Source of the DNA: Blastopirellula marina DSM 3645
GTDB lineage: Bacteria; Planctomycetota; Planctomycetia; Pirellulales; Pirellulaceae
Direction of reading: 5' to 3'
NCBI RefSeq assembly: GCF_000153105.1
Contig: NZ_CH672377.1
Span: forward strand, 625,827-689,826
DNA: 64,000 bases
A program made the translations under genes and the position numbers. The notes beneath the pieces are model-generated. The model was not told the DNA's origin. It saw only the letters and a list, made by a program, of their open reading frames with translations, and did no database searches. Of this stretch, positions 18,789 to 27,262 are shown one piece after another (within the stretch, counting starts at the first letter, position 1; every line of letters begins with the position of its first letter).

Positions 18789-19919
18789 ATGCCCAAGCCT
18801 TTCTCGCTTCTGTGCGTTTCTCTCGTTTTGGCGATGCTATTGATCGCGGCGCCGCTGTCTGCTCGTGAATGGCACGTCAATGCGGCGACCGGCAGCGATG
18901 CGAATTCTGGCGGCGCAGCGGAGCCGTTTAAGTCGTTGCAGAAGGGGATCAATTCGGCCCAGGATGGCGACGTGATTCAGCTCTATCCTCACGGCGCCGT
19001 TATTCGACAGTCGGCGAGCTTTGGCAATCGATCCGGAATCACGATCGAAGGGAACGGCGTGACGTTGGACGGCGCCGATCCATTGCCGGTCGACGGTTGG
19101 GAGACGGTGGGCGTCAATCTGTATCGTCGCGTGCTGAAGCGAACGCCGCTTGACCGGCATCTGCTGATCGTGGCCGGCGTGATGCAGCGGATGGGACGGA
19201 CGCAAAGCGCTGGCTCGCCGCAGTTCCCTGCACCTGCCGATCTGAAGCCGGGACAGTTTTGCTTTGAGAACATCGATGAGAAGACCGGCTGGCTCTATGT
19301 GTGCGGACCGATCAAGAATCTCGAGTGGTCAACGCGTGTGAATGGAATCGGCCTCGGCGGCGTTTGTCAGCGAATTGTCGTTCGTAATCTGAACACGCGC
19401 AACTTCCTGAATGACGGCTTCAACATTCACGGCGACGGGCGCGAACTGACGTTCGAGAATATCAACGGCTACGACTGCTTTGACGAAGGTTTTTCGGCCC
19501 ACGAAACCTCCGAGTGCCTGATCACCGGGGGCAAGTTCTACGGCAACGAAAATGGGATCGCCGACGTGAACGCGTCCGAGACCGTTTATCGCAACTGCGA
19601 ATTCTACGGAAACGTTAACACCGACGTTCTGCTTATCGGTAAAGCGCATGCGTTGATCGATTGCAAAATTCTCAATTCGACATCGGCGGCGGCGCTCGTC
19701 GCCGGACCGCGCTCCGAAGACAAGTTGTTCGCGTTGCGACTGCAGCACGTTACGATCACCACCCAACAGAAGTCCGATCGTGGTCTAGTGCGAATTAACG
19801 GAGGGACGCTGCTGGTTGACAACTGCGTCTGCGAGAATATCGGCTTCAATACGCTCGGCGCCGACGTGACCTACCAGGGGCGGAATTTGGTTGACGGCGT
19901 CGAACTCGACGCGCGATAA
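18789..19919 (+). CDS. Exported parallel beta-helix protein
   Basis: ATG 18789 starts a signal peptide (MPKPFSLLCVSLVLAMLLIA, cleaved near LSA-RE). The longer frame from 18660 lacks a signal and is not preferred. The mature part begins WHVNAATGSDANSGGAAEPF, typical of pectate-lyase-like/DUF1565 right-handed beta-helix proteins. It then runs through repeated short beta turns rich in Asn/Gly (RNLNTRNFLNDGFNIHGDGR). Such proteins bind or cleave polysaccharides outside the cell. No catalytic residues were identified. It lies near an esterase and DUF1559 genes. Confidence 0.8.
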   Translation: MPKPFSLLCVSLVLAMLLIAAPLSAREWHVNAATGSDANSGGAAEPFKSLQKGINSAQDGDVIQLYPHGAVIRQSASFGNRSGITIEGNGVTLDGADPLPVDGWETVGVNLYRRVLKRTPLDRHLLIVAGVMQRMGRTQSAGSPQFPAPADLKPGQFCFENIDEKTGWLYVCGPIKNLEWSTRVNGIGLGGVCQRIVVRNLNTRNFLNDGFNIHGDGRELTFENINGYDCFDEGFSAHETSECLITGGKFYGNENGIADVNASETVYRNCEFYGNVNTDVLLIGKAHALIDCKILNSTSAAALVAGPRSEDKLFALRLQHVTITTQQKSDRGLVRINGGTLLVDNCVCENIGFNTLGADVTYQGRNLVDGVELDAR

Positions 19920-20073
19920 ATTGGATTCGCTTCTTAACCCGCCAGCGGTCTACAACCAAGCGATGCGTTCCCTATTTTGCGAACTTTCCCGTCAATCATG
20001 TTGGAAAGTGACTTCGAATCCTCTAAAAAAGATCTCCTACCTTCTCCCCCTACCCACCTAAGGAGCCCATCTC

Positions 20074-20958
20074 GTGAAGCGAATTCTGCTGACTCTCGCG
20101 CTGCTGCTGCTCACCACGCAGTTGCAAGCCGAAGAACTGAAACAGCTGCTCAATCTGCCGTATGGCGATCATCCGCGACAAGTGCTTGATTTTTATCCCG
20201 CGAAGTCGGACAAGCCGACGCCGGTCGTCTTTTACATTCACGGCGGAGGATGGCGCGGCGGCGATAAAAAAACGAATCCGAAAGCATTCCTAGACAAAGG
20301 TATTTCGGTAGTCGCAATCAACTACCGCTATGTCCAAAACGGCGTCGAACAAAAAGTGGAGCCGCCGGTCAAAGCGCCGCTGAGCGACGCCGCCCGGGCT
20401 TTGCAATTTGTCCGCTCGAAGGCGTCAGAGTGGAATCTCGATAAAGAACGTATCGGCGCTACCGGCGGTTCGGCCGGCGCGTGCAGTTCGCTGTGGCTTG
20501 CGTTTCACGATGATTTGGCCGATCCCAAAAGCGACGATCCGATCGCTCGCGAGTCGACCCGTCTCTACTGCGCCGCGGTCAACGGAGCCCAGGTTTCGCT
20601 CGATCCGAAAGAACTGCGCGAGTGGATGCCCAACTACAAATATGGCGCCCACGCGTTTGGTCTGCCGAACCTGGAAAGCGTGATCGAAAATCGTGAATCG
20701 TTGATGCCCTGGATCAAAGAATATTCGCCGATCGAAAGCGTCTCGAAAGACGATCCCCCGATCGCGTTGTTCTATGGTGGTGAAGTTCCGGTGGTCGGCG
20801 CCTCGCCGAAGGATCCGACCCACTCAGGCATCATGGGCGTCAAGCTGGCGGAACGTCTGGAAGAAGCGGACGTCGACGTCGTGCTGGTGACGCCGGGTAC
20901 CGAAAAACCGAAGTACAAAAACTCGACCGAGTATCTCATCGACCGCCTGACCAATTAG
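20074..20958 (+). CDS. Exported alpha/beta-hydrolase esterase
   Basis: GTG 20074 follows a strong AGGAG site and opens a signal peptide (MKRILLTLALLLLTTQLQA). The 294-residue enzyme has the oxyanion-hole motif HGGGW (56-60) and nucleophile motif GGSAG with Ser133, the pattern of the hormone-sensitive-lipase/BD-FAE class that deacylates sugars or small esters. The catalytic His is probably close to the C-terminus but cannot be fixed. Substrate is unknown; carbohydrate ester is inferred from neighbours. A strong terminator follows. Confidence 0.88.
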   Translation: MKRILLTLALLLLTTQLQAEELKQLLNLPYGDHPRQVLDFYPAKSDKPTPVVFYIHGGGWRGGDKKTNPKAFLDKGISVVAINYRYVQNGVEQKVEPPVKAPLSDAARALQFVRSKASEWNLDKERIGATGGSAGACSSLWLAFHDDLADPKSDDPIARESTRLYCAAVNGAQVSLDPKELREWMPNYKYGAHAFGLPNLESVIENRESLMPWIKEYSPIESVSKDDPPIALFYGGEVPVVGASPKDPTHSGIMGVKLAERLEEADVDVVLVTPGTEKPKYKNSTEYLIDRLTN

Positions 20959-21045
20959 GTCTAGTTTTCAACATCCGTGCAAGCGACTTCCGAGTCGTTC
21001 GCGGATCGCGATCGCAACTGCCGAGAGAACCAAGTTCTGTACATG

Positions 21046-21080
21046 GGGATGACGCCGATTACGGCGTCATCCCTTTTTTT
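21046..21080 (+). terminator. Rho-independent terminator
   Basis: A perfect 12-bp stem GGGATGACGCCG/CGGCGTCATCCC with a 4-base loop (ATTA) is followed by seven T, about 85 bases after the esterase stop. Confidence 0.9.
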
Positions 21081-21424
21081 GTGAAGTGACTTCGCCGAGC
21101 CTTGGAAAAGGCAAAAAGAGACTCGCTATTCTAGCAATATCATTTTCAAAACTTTTCCCTTGCACCCTCCTGCAGAGTCGCGTACTTTGCACATGGCAGT
21201 CACATCAACGGCTTCTATCGCGTCAAAAATGCGATCCGTAGCCCGGTAGACTGCCCCTTTTCCTTGCGCCGCAGAGTGTGGCGACGACTTTTCCAACATC
21301 ACCGAAAAATCGCGGCGACGCCTGCGCCTTTTTCCCACGTTCATTGCAATCCTGTCAGCCATAACGCTCTCCACTGCCGCGTCATTGCCGCGACGATTGG
21401 CGGAGCCATTTAGGAGTGGGTTCG
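21081..21424. other. Intergenic region upstream of a DUF1559 gene
   Basis: This 344-base gap between the esterase terminator and the DUF1559 gene has no convincing coding frame on either strand. It ends in TAGGAG, the ribosome site for the gene at 21425. No promoter or operator could be assigned with confidence. Confidence 0.5.
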
Positions 21425-22534
21425 ATGTTCTTTCTCCGATTCGCATGTCGTCATTTTGACACGTCGACTAGCCAGTCCATTTCGTACGTTGTCCCTGGAC
21501 GGCGTCGGAACTCTTTGCCAGCGGCGACCGGATTTACCCTGGTCGAACTGTTAGTGGTGATCGCCATCATCGGAGTTCTCATCGGTTTGCTCCTTCCCGC
21601 CGTACAACAAGCGCGAGAAGCGGCCAGACGCATGCAATGCGTCAACAACATGAAGCAAATCGGGCTTGCGGTCCACAGTTTTCATGACACTTTCAACGGG
21701 CTTCCACCGGCGACGACCGGCAATACAGGAGTAACCCTCTGGGCGGTCTTGATGCCTTACATGGAGCAAGGCAACGTCTACGGCCAACTCGACATCGAAG
21801 CCCCCGGCGGCGTTGATGCTTGCACCAACGCATCGCATATCGGCGCCAGCGCCGCGGCCGCAGCGAGCGCCAACTACAGCGTCCTGCGCAATACCGTGAT
21901 CGGCGGTTATCTCTGCCCTTCGCGTCGATCAGCCGCCGAAGGAAAAAACAGCAAAGGGGTGCCGGTAGGCGACTATGCAATTGTCATTGCAGGCACGGAA
22001 AAATGGCAGTTCTGGAAAAACCCTAGTTCGCAACTGCAAGCGCTGCGCGTGGCGCAAACCAGCGACGATAAAAACTTAATCGCTATCAGCAACAGCCCCG
22101 TCACCGACGCGATTGACAATCCTAACGGCGGCTGGCGCCCGCGTGACACGCTGGCGCGAATTACCGACGGAACCAGCAATACGATGATTGTGGGAGAGAA
22201 GCATATCACGGCCGGGTTTCTGGGACTTTGTTGTCGGGCGGATCGCGGGCCCAACGGCAGTGACGGCTACCTCTATTGGAATCGCTCGAACGGCCCAGGC
22301 GGCTACGGCGAATATTGGGTCGCCGGGAGTGTGAATTACGGTCTGGCCCGTTCACCTAACGAAGGAGTCGGACTGAGCGTCAACAGCAGCCCAGCGCTCG
22401 GAAGTTGGCATCCGGGAGCTTGTAATTTTCTGTTTGCCGATGGCTCAGTCCAAGCGTTGGCGGTTAACGTCAACTCCAACGTCTTGATCTCACTGGGAGG
22501 GGCCAACGAAGGCAACGTGGTGAGTCTTCCCTAA
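21425..22534 (+). CDS. DUF1559 protein with type IV pilin-like N-terminus (pair 2)
   Basis: ATG 21425 lies 8 bases after TAGGAG. The 369-residue product has an unusually long leader of about 35 residues before the pilin-like motif [20 protein letters not shown] and [14 protein letters not shown]. The C-terminus carries the family signature SWHPGACNFLFADGSVQAL. In this family the short hydrophobic helix anchors the protein and the globular part is outside. Its stop TAA overlaps the ATG of a lipoprotein gene (TAATG), so the two are translationally coupled. This is the tightest of the four DUF1559/lipoprotein pairs in the window. Confidence 0.93.
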   Translation: MFFLRFACRHFDTSTSQSISYVVPGRRRNSLPAATGFTLVELLVVIAIIGVLIGLLLPAVQQAREAARRMQCVNNMKQIGLAVHSFHDTFNGLPPATTGNTGVTLWAVLMPYMEQGNVYGQLDIEAPGGVDACTNASHIGASAAAAASANYSVLRNTVIGGYLCPSRRSAAEGKNSKGVPVGDYAIVIAGTEKWQFWKNPSSQLQALRVAQTSDDKNLIAISNSPVTDAIDNPNGGWRPRDTLARITDGTSNTMIVGEKHITAGFLGLCCRADRGPNGSDGYLYWNRSNGPGGYGEYWVAGSVNYGLARSPNEGVGLSVNSSPALGSWHPGACNFLFADGSVQALAVNVNSNVLISLGGANEGNVVSLP

Positions 22535-22998
22535 TGAAATCAATCTATCCAATGCAACATTCGTCGTTCTTAAAGTCTGCGCTTCGCATGTTCGCACTCG
22601 CATCGTTGCTGGCCTGCGCCGCGGGATGCGGCGGCAGTTCGATGCACCCAGTCATAGGTCACGTTCATTTCACCGATGGATCTCCTCTGAAAACGGGACG
22701 CGTGATGCTGGACGGCGGGGATGCCAATACAAGTTCCTGGGGACTGATTCATCCCGACGGTTCGTTCCAAGTCGGAACGCTCGACGTGGACGACGGAGTT
22801 CCGGCAGGCGTCTATCGCGTTTACATCGAGAATGCGATGTCGCTCCCTCCAGACAACTGGGGAGATCGCGATTTTACTCCCAAGTTGTTAATCCATCCCA
22901 AGTTCATGGATCCTGAGCAGTCTGGATTAAGCTTCGAGGTTCCCGGCAAGTCGACGCCGTGGGAGATCGTTGTCGAGAAGCCGCCGAAATCCCGCTAG
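22534..22998 (+). CDS. Lipoprotein coupled to a DUF1559 gene (pair 2)
   Basis: The 154-residue product has a signal with lipobox LLACAAGC. A compact beta-sandwich follows (VIGHVHFTDGSPLKTGRVML, then IHPDGSFQVGTL and GVYRVYIENAM), like the other small carboxypeptidase-regulatory-like lipoproteins of the window. It starts inside the stop of the DUF1559 gene, so the two proteins are probably made in fixed ratio and act together. Function is unknown. Confidence 0.85.
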   Translation: MKSIYPMQHSSFLKSALRMFALASLLACAAGCGGSSMHPVIGHVHFTDGSPLKTGRVMLDGGDANTSSWGLIHPDGSFQVGTLDVDDGVPAGVYRVYIENAMSLPPDNWGDRDFTPKLLIHPKFMDPEQSGLSFEVPGKSTPWEIVVEKPPKSR

Positions 22999-23185
22999 CC
23001 GCACGGCAAGATCTCTATCGCGACTCGTTCACGAGATATCCTTCTTCGCAAAGTTGATAGGCAGTGTGGTGATTCTCCCCGCTCGGCCAGCTAGAATGGA
23101 TCGACGGGGCCGATGCTGACGGCGTCCTCCCCACTTGGCCAGAATCGCTTCTTTCCCCCCTGCCAACCCAGAAATCCTACCAGCC

Positions 23186-23998
23186 ATGTCTATTCGATCC
23201 GCTGTGATGTCGCTGCTTCTCATGAACGCCGCTTCCCTCGTCGCATTCTGCGCAGAGCCGACGAGCGTCACGCTTCCCCCCAAAGAAAAGTTTCAGCTTT
23301 TTCTGCTGATCGGTCAGTCGAACATGGCGGGCCGCGGCAAAGTGGAAGCCCAAGACAAAGAAATCAATCCACGCGTGCTGACGCTCAACAAGGCTGGCCA
23401 GTGGGTCCCGGCGGTTGATCCGATCCATTTCGATAAGCCTGGGATCGCCGGCGTCGGACTCGGCCGAACTTTTGGCCTCGAGATCGCCAACGCAAACCCA
23501 GAGATCACCGTTGGCCTGATCCCGTGTGCGGTTGGCGGCACGCCGATCGATCGATGGACGCCTGGCGCCTATGATAAGCCGACCAAGAGCCATCCCTATG
23601 ATGATGCGTTGCCGCGGGCCAAGCAGGCGCTCGAGTCAGGCGTCCTCTGCGGCATTCTCTGGCACCAGGGAGAAGGAGACTCGAATCCCGCCAAGGCCAA
23701 GGTCTACGAGCAAAAGCTGGATGAGCTAGTGACGCGAGTTCGGAAAGAACTAGACGCTCCCGAAGTGCCGTTCCTGGTTGGGCAATTGGGCGTATTCGAA
23801 GAACGCCCTTGGGACGATGCCAAGAAACAGGTCGATGCGGCACAGCGACATTACGCCGCGTCTCATCCCAACGCGGCGTTCGTCTCCGGCGAAGGCCTGA
23901 CGCACAAGGGAGACAAGGTCCATTTCAACGCCAAGTCGTACCGCGAATTCGGTCGACGCTACGCCAAAGCGTATCTCGATCTTGCACCAGCCAAGTAG
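23186..23998 (+). CDS. Exported sialate-O-acetylesterase-like (SASA) carbohydrate esterase
   Basis: ATG 23186 opens a signal peptide (MSIRSAVMSLLLMNAASLVA). The 270-residue enzyme has the SGNH/SASA signature GQSNMAG (43-49, Ser45) and the conserved GILWHQGEGDS block. A possible catalytic pair near the C-terminus is KGDKVHFN. The family removes acetyl groups from sialic acid or plant and algal polysaccharides, consistent with a polysaccharide-using planctomycete. A decayed gene fragment lies just downstream on the other strand. Confidence 0.88.
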   Translation: MSIRSAVMSLLLMNAASLVAFCAEPTSVTLPPKEKFQLFLLIGQSNMAGRGKVEAQDKEINPRVLTLNKAGQWVPAVDPIHFDKPGIAGVGLGRTFGLEIANANPEITVGLIPCAVGGTPIDRWTPGAYDKPTKSHPYDDALPRAKQALESGVLCGILWHQGEGDSNPAKAKVYEQKLDELVTRVRKELDAPEVPFLVGQLGVFEERPWDDAKKQVDAAQRHYAASHPNAAFVSGEGLTHKGDKVHFNAKSYREFGRRYAKAYLDLAPAK

Positions 23999-24014
23999 TT
24001 GGCGGCGCCGCGGC

Positions 24015-24296
24015 TTACTTCCACGTCCAAATTTTTAGGTCGTCGATCCAAGCCGAATGGTTGACGGCCAAAGTGATTATTCGTTTCGTCGGATGAGCAA
24101 CTTCCTCCGACGAAAATTGCGCGACCTAAGCGCCGTCGATCGTAGCTGTCATCGTGTCTCCTGCGACCGTGACTCGCAGCGTGTACCACTGGTTTGGTTT
24201 CAACTGCAGCGGCGAGTGCAAATTGAAATGTCGTTGAAAATCCAAGTGGAATCTTCCATGCGGAAAGCTTCGACACGAGTGTTTTATCATGCGAGT
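24015..24296 (-). pseudogene. Decayed C-terminal fragment of a concanavalin-like (DUF1080-type) domain protein
   Basis: Reading the minus strand in one frame gives a sequence with family character: FHLDFQRHFNLHSPLQLKPN, then QWYTLRVTVAGDTMTATIDG. An in-frame TAG at 24126-24128 follows, then [36 protein letters not shown] and a stop at 24015. The pattern LKPNQWYTL...VAGDTMTATIDG...HPTKR...WIDDLKIW resembles the end of 3-keto-disaccharide-hydrolase/DUF1080-like proteins. No start or upstream body was found, so this is a gene remnant with an internal nonsense codon. The upstream limit is approximate. Confidence 0.6.
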
Positions 24297-24399
24297 ATTT
24301 CGGTTTGATCCTGGCCAGGTTTCATTCCTGCTCGACCATTCGCCAACTGTGCTAAACTGATCTTCGTCCCTTCCTTATTCTTCGGAGAGCCCGTCGGTC

Positions 24400-24804
24400 A
24401 TGTCGCGTCTGTTTGCTGGAACTCCCTTCGATATTCCGCCCCAGTGCGACGACTGCGGCGAGCTATTGCCGCAGTGCAAATGCACGCCTGCTGAGAAAGC
24501 GGCGAGCGAGGCGCGGCGTCAACAAGCGGCGGACCGTCAGCAGCGCGAAGCGGGCCGCCTTCCCCCGGAAAATCAAATCGCCGTTCTCAGCGTGCAAAAG
24601 CGCAAAGGGGGAAGAAAAGCGACGGTCATCACAGGGTTAACCGATGTCGCCAACGACCTGCCGGCGTTGCTTAAGCAACTTCAGGCCGATTGCGGCAGCG
24701 GCGGAACCGTGAAGGCGAAGGAAGACCTGCTCGAAATCCAAGGGGACCATGCCGATCGCGTTCGCAAGTCACTCAGTGCACTCGGCTATCGCGTGAAAGG
24801 TTAG
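24400..24804 (+). CDS. SUI1/eIF1-like translation factor (YciH family)
   Basis: The 134-residue product starts at ATG 24400 after GGAGAG. Its N-terminus has a four-Cys cluster (CDDCGELLPQCKC) that could bind zinc, then a basic Gln/Arg-rich linker. The C-terminal SUI1 domain includes KRKGGRKATVITGL and an ending like GDHADRVRKSLSALGYRVKG. Bacterial YciH-type factors bind the 30S ribosome and influence start codon choice. It is convergent with the FecR/LamG gene, 21 bases away. Confidence 0.9.
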   Translation: MSRLFAGTPFDIPPQCDDCGELLPQCKCTPAEKAASEARRQQAADRQQREAGRLPPENQIAVLSVQKRKGGRKATVITGLTDVANDLPALLKQLQADCGSGGTVKAKEDLLEIQGDHADRVRKSLSALGYRVKG

Positions 24805-24825
24805 TGCGTAAAGCGACGGCGGTTG

Positions 24826-26436
24826 CTAGGGAATCATCACGTCGACCGGCAATCCGGTCAGCTTGTCAAAGACTCGCTGCGTTCCGGCCGTGACGAGCGT
24901 GATCGATTTCCATCGCGCGGCGTCTAGGCCGTGCGAATCTGCTCCAAAATAGCAGACGCCTGCCGCGGCGTTCTCGAAATGGAGCGAAATTTCTTCGGCG
25001 GTCAGCGGAAAATCATACAACGCGACTTCGTCGAGGACGCCTGCAAAAGGCTCACGCTTGCGCCACATATTGCCAACGACCGCCGGCGCCGGCCCGCCGC
25101 AGAGGATCAAACCGCCGACCGAAAATTGGTGCTGAAAACAAAGCTTTCCATCGATATAGAGCGCCTTCTGTCCACTGAAACTATCGTAGGTCGCCACCAC
25201 ATGATGAGGCTTGCCGTCTGTCAACTGCTCCACGGTCGGTCGCCCATCGCGACCATCCAGCGGCATGTCCAGTTCGCTATAACCCTGCTGTTCGATATGC
25301 AGTCCAAACGATAAGCACGGCCCCGGAGCGACCTCCGGAAGATCATAGTCTCCTACATCATCGTCATTTTGAAAGCTAAGCAAGATGCGGTAGACTCCAT
25401 CCTCTTTGCGAAAAATCTCGTCATAATCGAGAAGTTCGCCGGACCACTCCGAGATGAACATGGCCTCGATCGTGATTCCGCTGCTGCAGGCCATCAAACC
25501 ATCGCCGATCTCGGTTCCCATTCCTTCATCGATCTGCACAATCGATTCTGGCGTGTTGTCAAAGCGAATAGCGCCGTGCCCGACGATGCCGGGAACTCGT
25601 TGAGCGTGTTCGCCCAACGTCAGCGGCGTGGAAATCGAGGGAGCATCCTCGCTGGCCGCTCCCTCGCGATCGTCAAAGTGCCAATAGTAAGAAGGTAAGC
25701 GTACGCGCGACTGGACATCGACCTGGCCATGCATCGCCTGCACGCGAATATGTCGATCATCCAGCATCGCGACTTGAAATTCGGTTCCCATATCGACCAC
25801 GCGCAGATTGGAAGTCGTCACTGAGAACCTCGATTGCGGGCTCTCAAGCATCGCATGGACCGACCCATTGTAAAGAACGCCCTCTTCCGGCGAATTGACT
25901 CCAAACAGGGCCGGCCCTGTGACTCGCAAATTGGCGCCGCCTGACGATGCGAACTCCGTCTCTCCCTGAGCAATCGACAACGTCAGCGGTCCGGAATCGT
26001 GCCCCTCTAACTTACCGACGGCGCCAATCGGCGGCTGGCGGTTGTCGTAATTGGACGGTGCTGCATCCGCAAATTGCTCATCGGGTGCGTGCTCAAGCAG
26101 GTCTTGCCGCGGCGCATTGCTCAGCGATATCCAAAGTACGAGAACTATGGAAGCTGCAGTCGCCAACGAGACTCCGACGGACCATCGCTTCCATCCGATC
26201 GGCGTCGTCCCGACCTGTGCGGAAAGCGTCGGATCGGAATGGGCGGACGCTGTAAGCCGTTGCAGCGCCGGCGGCGTCATCCGCAGTTGCGCATGCACAA
26301 GCGAATAGCGAAGGTAGATGGAATGCGCGACCGGGTCATTCGTGAGCAACTCGGCAAGACGCGCCACATCGTCTGGCGTCGCCGTACCGTCAAATTGACG
26401 ATCGGCGAGTTCGAAGATTTGCTCGGTGCGATTCAC
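24826..26436 (-). CDS. FecR-type anti-sigma protein with C-terminal LamG domain
   Basis: The 536-residue product begins with an acidic cytoplasmic helical region similar to other anti-sigma proteins (FDGTATPDDVARLAELLTND). A membrane helix follows near 85-107 (VGVSLATAASIVLVLWISL), then a FecR domain at about 140-235 (VVDMGTEFQVAMLDDRHIRV). The last 230 residues form a LamG/concanavalin-like domain (HVVATYDSFSGQKALYIDGK and FAGVLDEVALYDFPLTAEEI), which commonly binds sugars. It follows the ECF sigma gene by 14 bases and should act as its membrane partner. Whether it activates or inhibits is not known. Confidence 0.9.
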   Translation of the reverse strand: MNRTEQIFELADRQFDGTATPDDVARLAELLTNDPVAHSIYLRYSLVHAQLRMTPPALQRLTASAHSDPTLSAQVGTTPIGWKRWSVGVSLATAASIVLVLWISLSNAPRQDLLEHAPDEQFADAAPSNYDNRQPPIGAVGKLEGHDSGPLTLSIAQGETEFASSGGANLRVTGPALFGVNSPEEGVLYNGSVHAMLESPQSRFSVTTSNLRVVDMGTEFQVAMLDDRHIRVQAMHGQVDVQSRVRLPSYYWHFDDREGAASEDAPSISTPLTLGEHAQRVPGIVGHGAIRFDNTPESIVQIDEGMGTEIGDGLMACSSGITIEAMFISEWSGELLDYDEIFRKEDGVYRILLSFQNDDDVGDYDLPEVAPGPCLSFGLHIEQQGYSELDMPLDGRDGRPTVEQLTDGKPHHVVATYDSFSGQKALYIDGKLCFQHQFSVGGLILCGGPAPAVVGNMWRKREPFAGVLDEVALYDFPLTAEEISLHFENAAAGVCYFGADSHGLDAARWKSITLVTAGTQRVFDKLTGLPVDVMIP

Positions 26437-26450
26437 GAATGTTCTCTTGG

Positions 26451-27005
26451 TTATCTGCGGACGTTGTTAGGTTGTTGGGTGGCAAGCTTCGACTCGACGC
26501 ATTCCAGTAGAGAGCGCCGCATCACTTTCAGCGATTTGTAGACCGCATGCACCGATCGGTTCCACGCATCGGCGATCGTCGCGGCCGATTGATTTTCGCC
26601 GTAGAACAATTGAATCAGTTCTCGCTGGCGATCGCTGAGCAAGGTCACGCACTCGTCGAGCGCCTCTTGTCGCGGTTCCAATTCGCTGGCCAAGCCGATC
26701 GCAGTGGCCGAGATCTCCGCCAGCAACACCTCGCTAAAAATATGACGATCGCGGTCGCGCGTGCGCCAATACTTCAGAACCTGATGCCGTGCGATTCCCA
26801 GCGCCCAAGGGGTAAATTCTTCGTCTCGCCGGAAGGTTGCAAAGCTGCGCCAAAGTTCTAGACTCGTTTCCTGAAACACGTCGCCAGCAACCGAGTGGTC
26901 ATGAATCAGCGCACGGATATAGGCCAGCACACGCAATTGGTCGCGTGTGAACAGCCGGAGGAAATCTTCGTAGTCCGAGGACCTGTGGATCCGATCTTCG
27001 TTCAT
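26451..27005 (-). CDS. ECF-family RNA polymerase sigma factor
   Basis: The 184-residue product has region 2 (DVFQETSLELWRSFATFRRD) and region 4 (FYGENQSAATIADAWNRSVH and AVYKSLKVMR). ATG 27005 was chosen; an upstream in-frame TTG at 27026 adds seven residues. It forms an operon with the FecR/LamG gene and is divergent from the PSD1/DUF1501 operon, which it may regulate. Like the other sigma factor here it belongs to the small, expanded planctomycete ECF group. Confidence 0.92.
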   Translation of the reverse strand: MNEDRIHRSSDYEDFLRLFTRDQLRVLAYIRALIHDHSVAGDVFQETSLELWRSFATFRRDEEFTPWALGIARHQVLKYWRTRDRDRHIFSEVLLAEISATAIGLASELEPRQEALDECVTLLSDRQRELIQLFYGENQSAATIADAWNRSVHAVYKSLKVMRRSLLECVESKLATQQPNNVRR

Positions 27006-27262
27006 ATCTGCCGCGTGTGTGGCCAAAAAACCAAGTCATTCAGGCAGTCGTGCAGGCTGCTATTCTAATCTGCCGCTCTTCGGCAGCGACGCCAAGCGGA
27101 TCGCTGGCTATTAGGGAATGGCGCGGTCGACCCCAAATTAGTACCCAAAAGGTTGTCGCCGAGCCTGATTTTCTGGTACTAATTCTGAATGCGGTGGGTC
27201 AATGCTTCGTAACGCCGCCGCCCCCTCCATTCTTCCCACCGCAAACCAAGGAATTCGCTATC

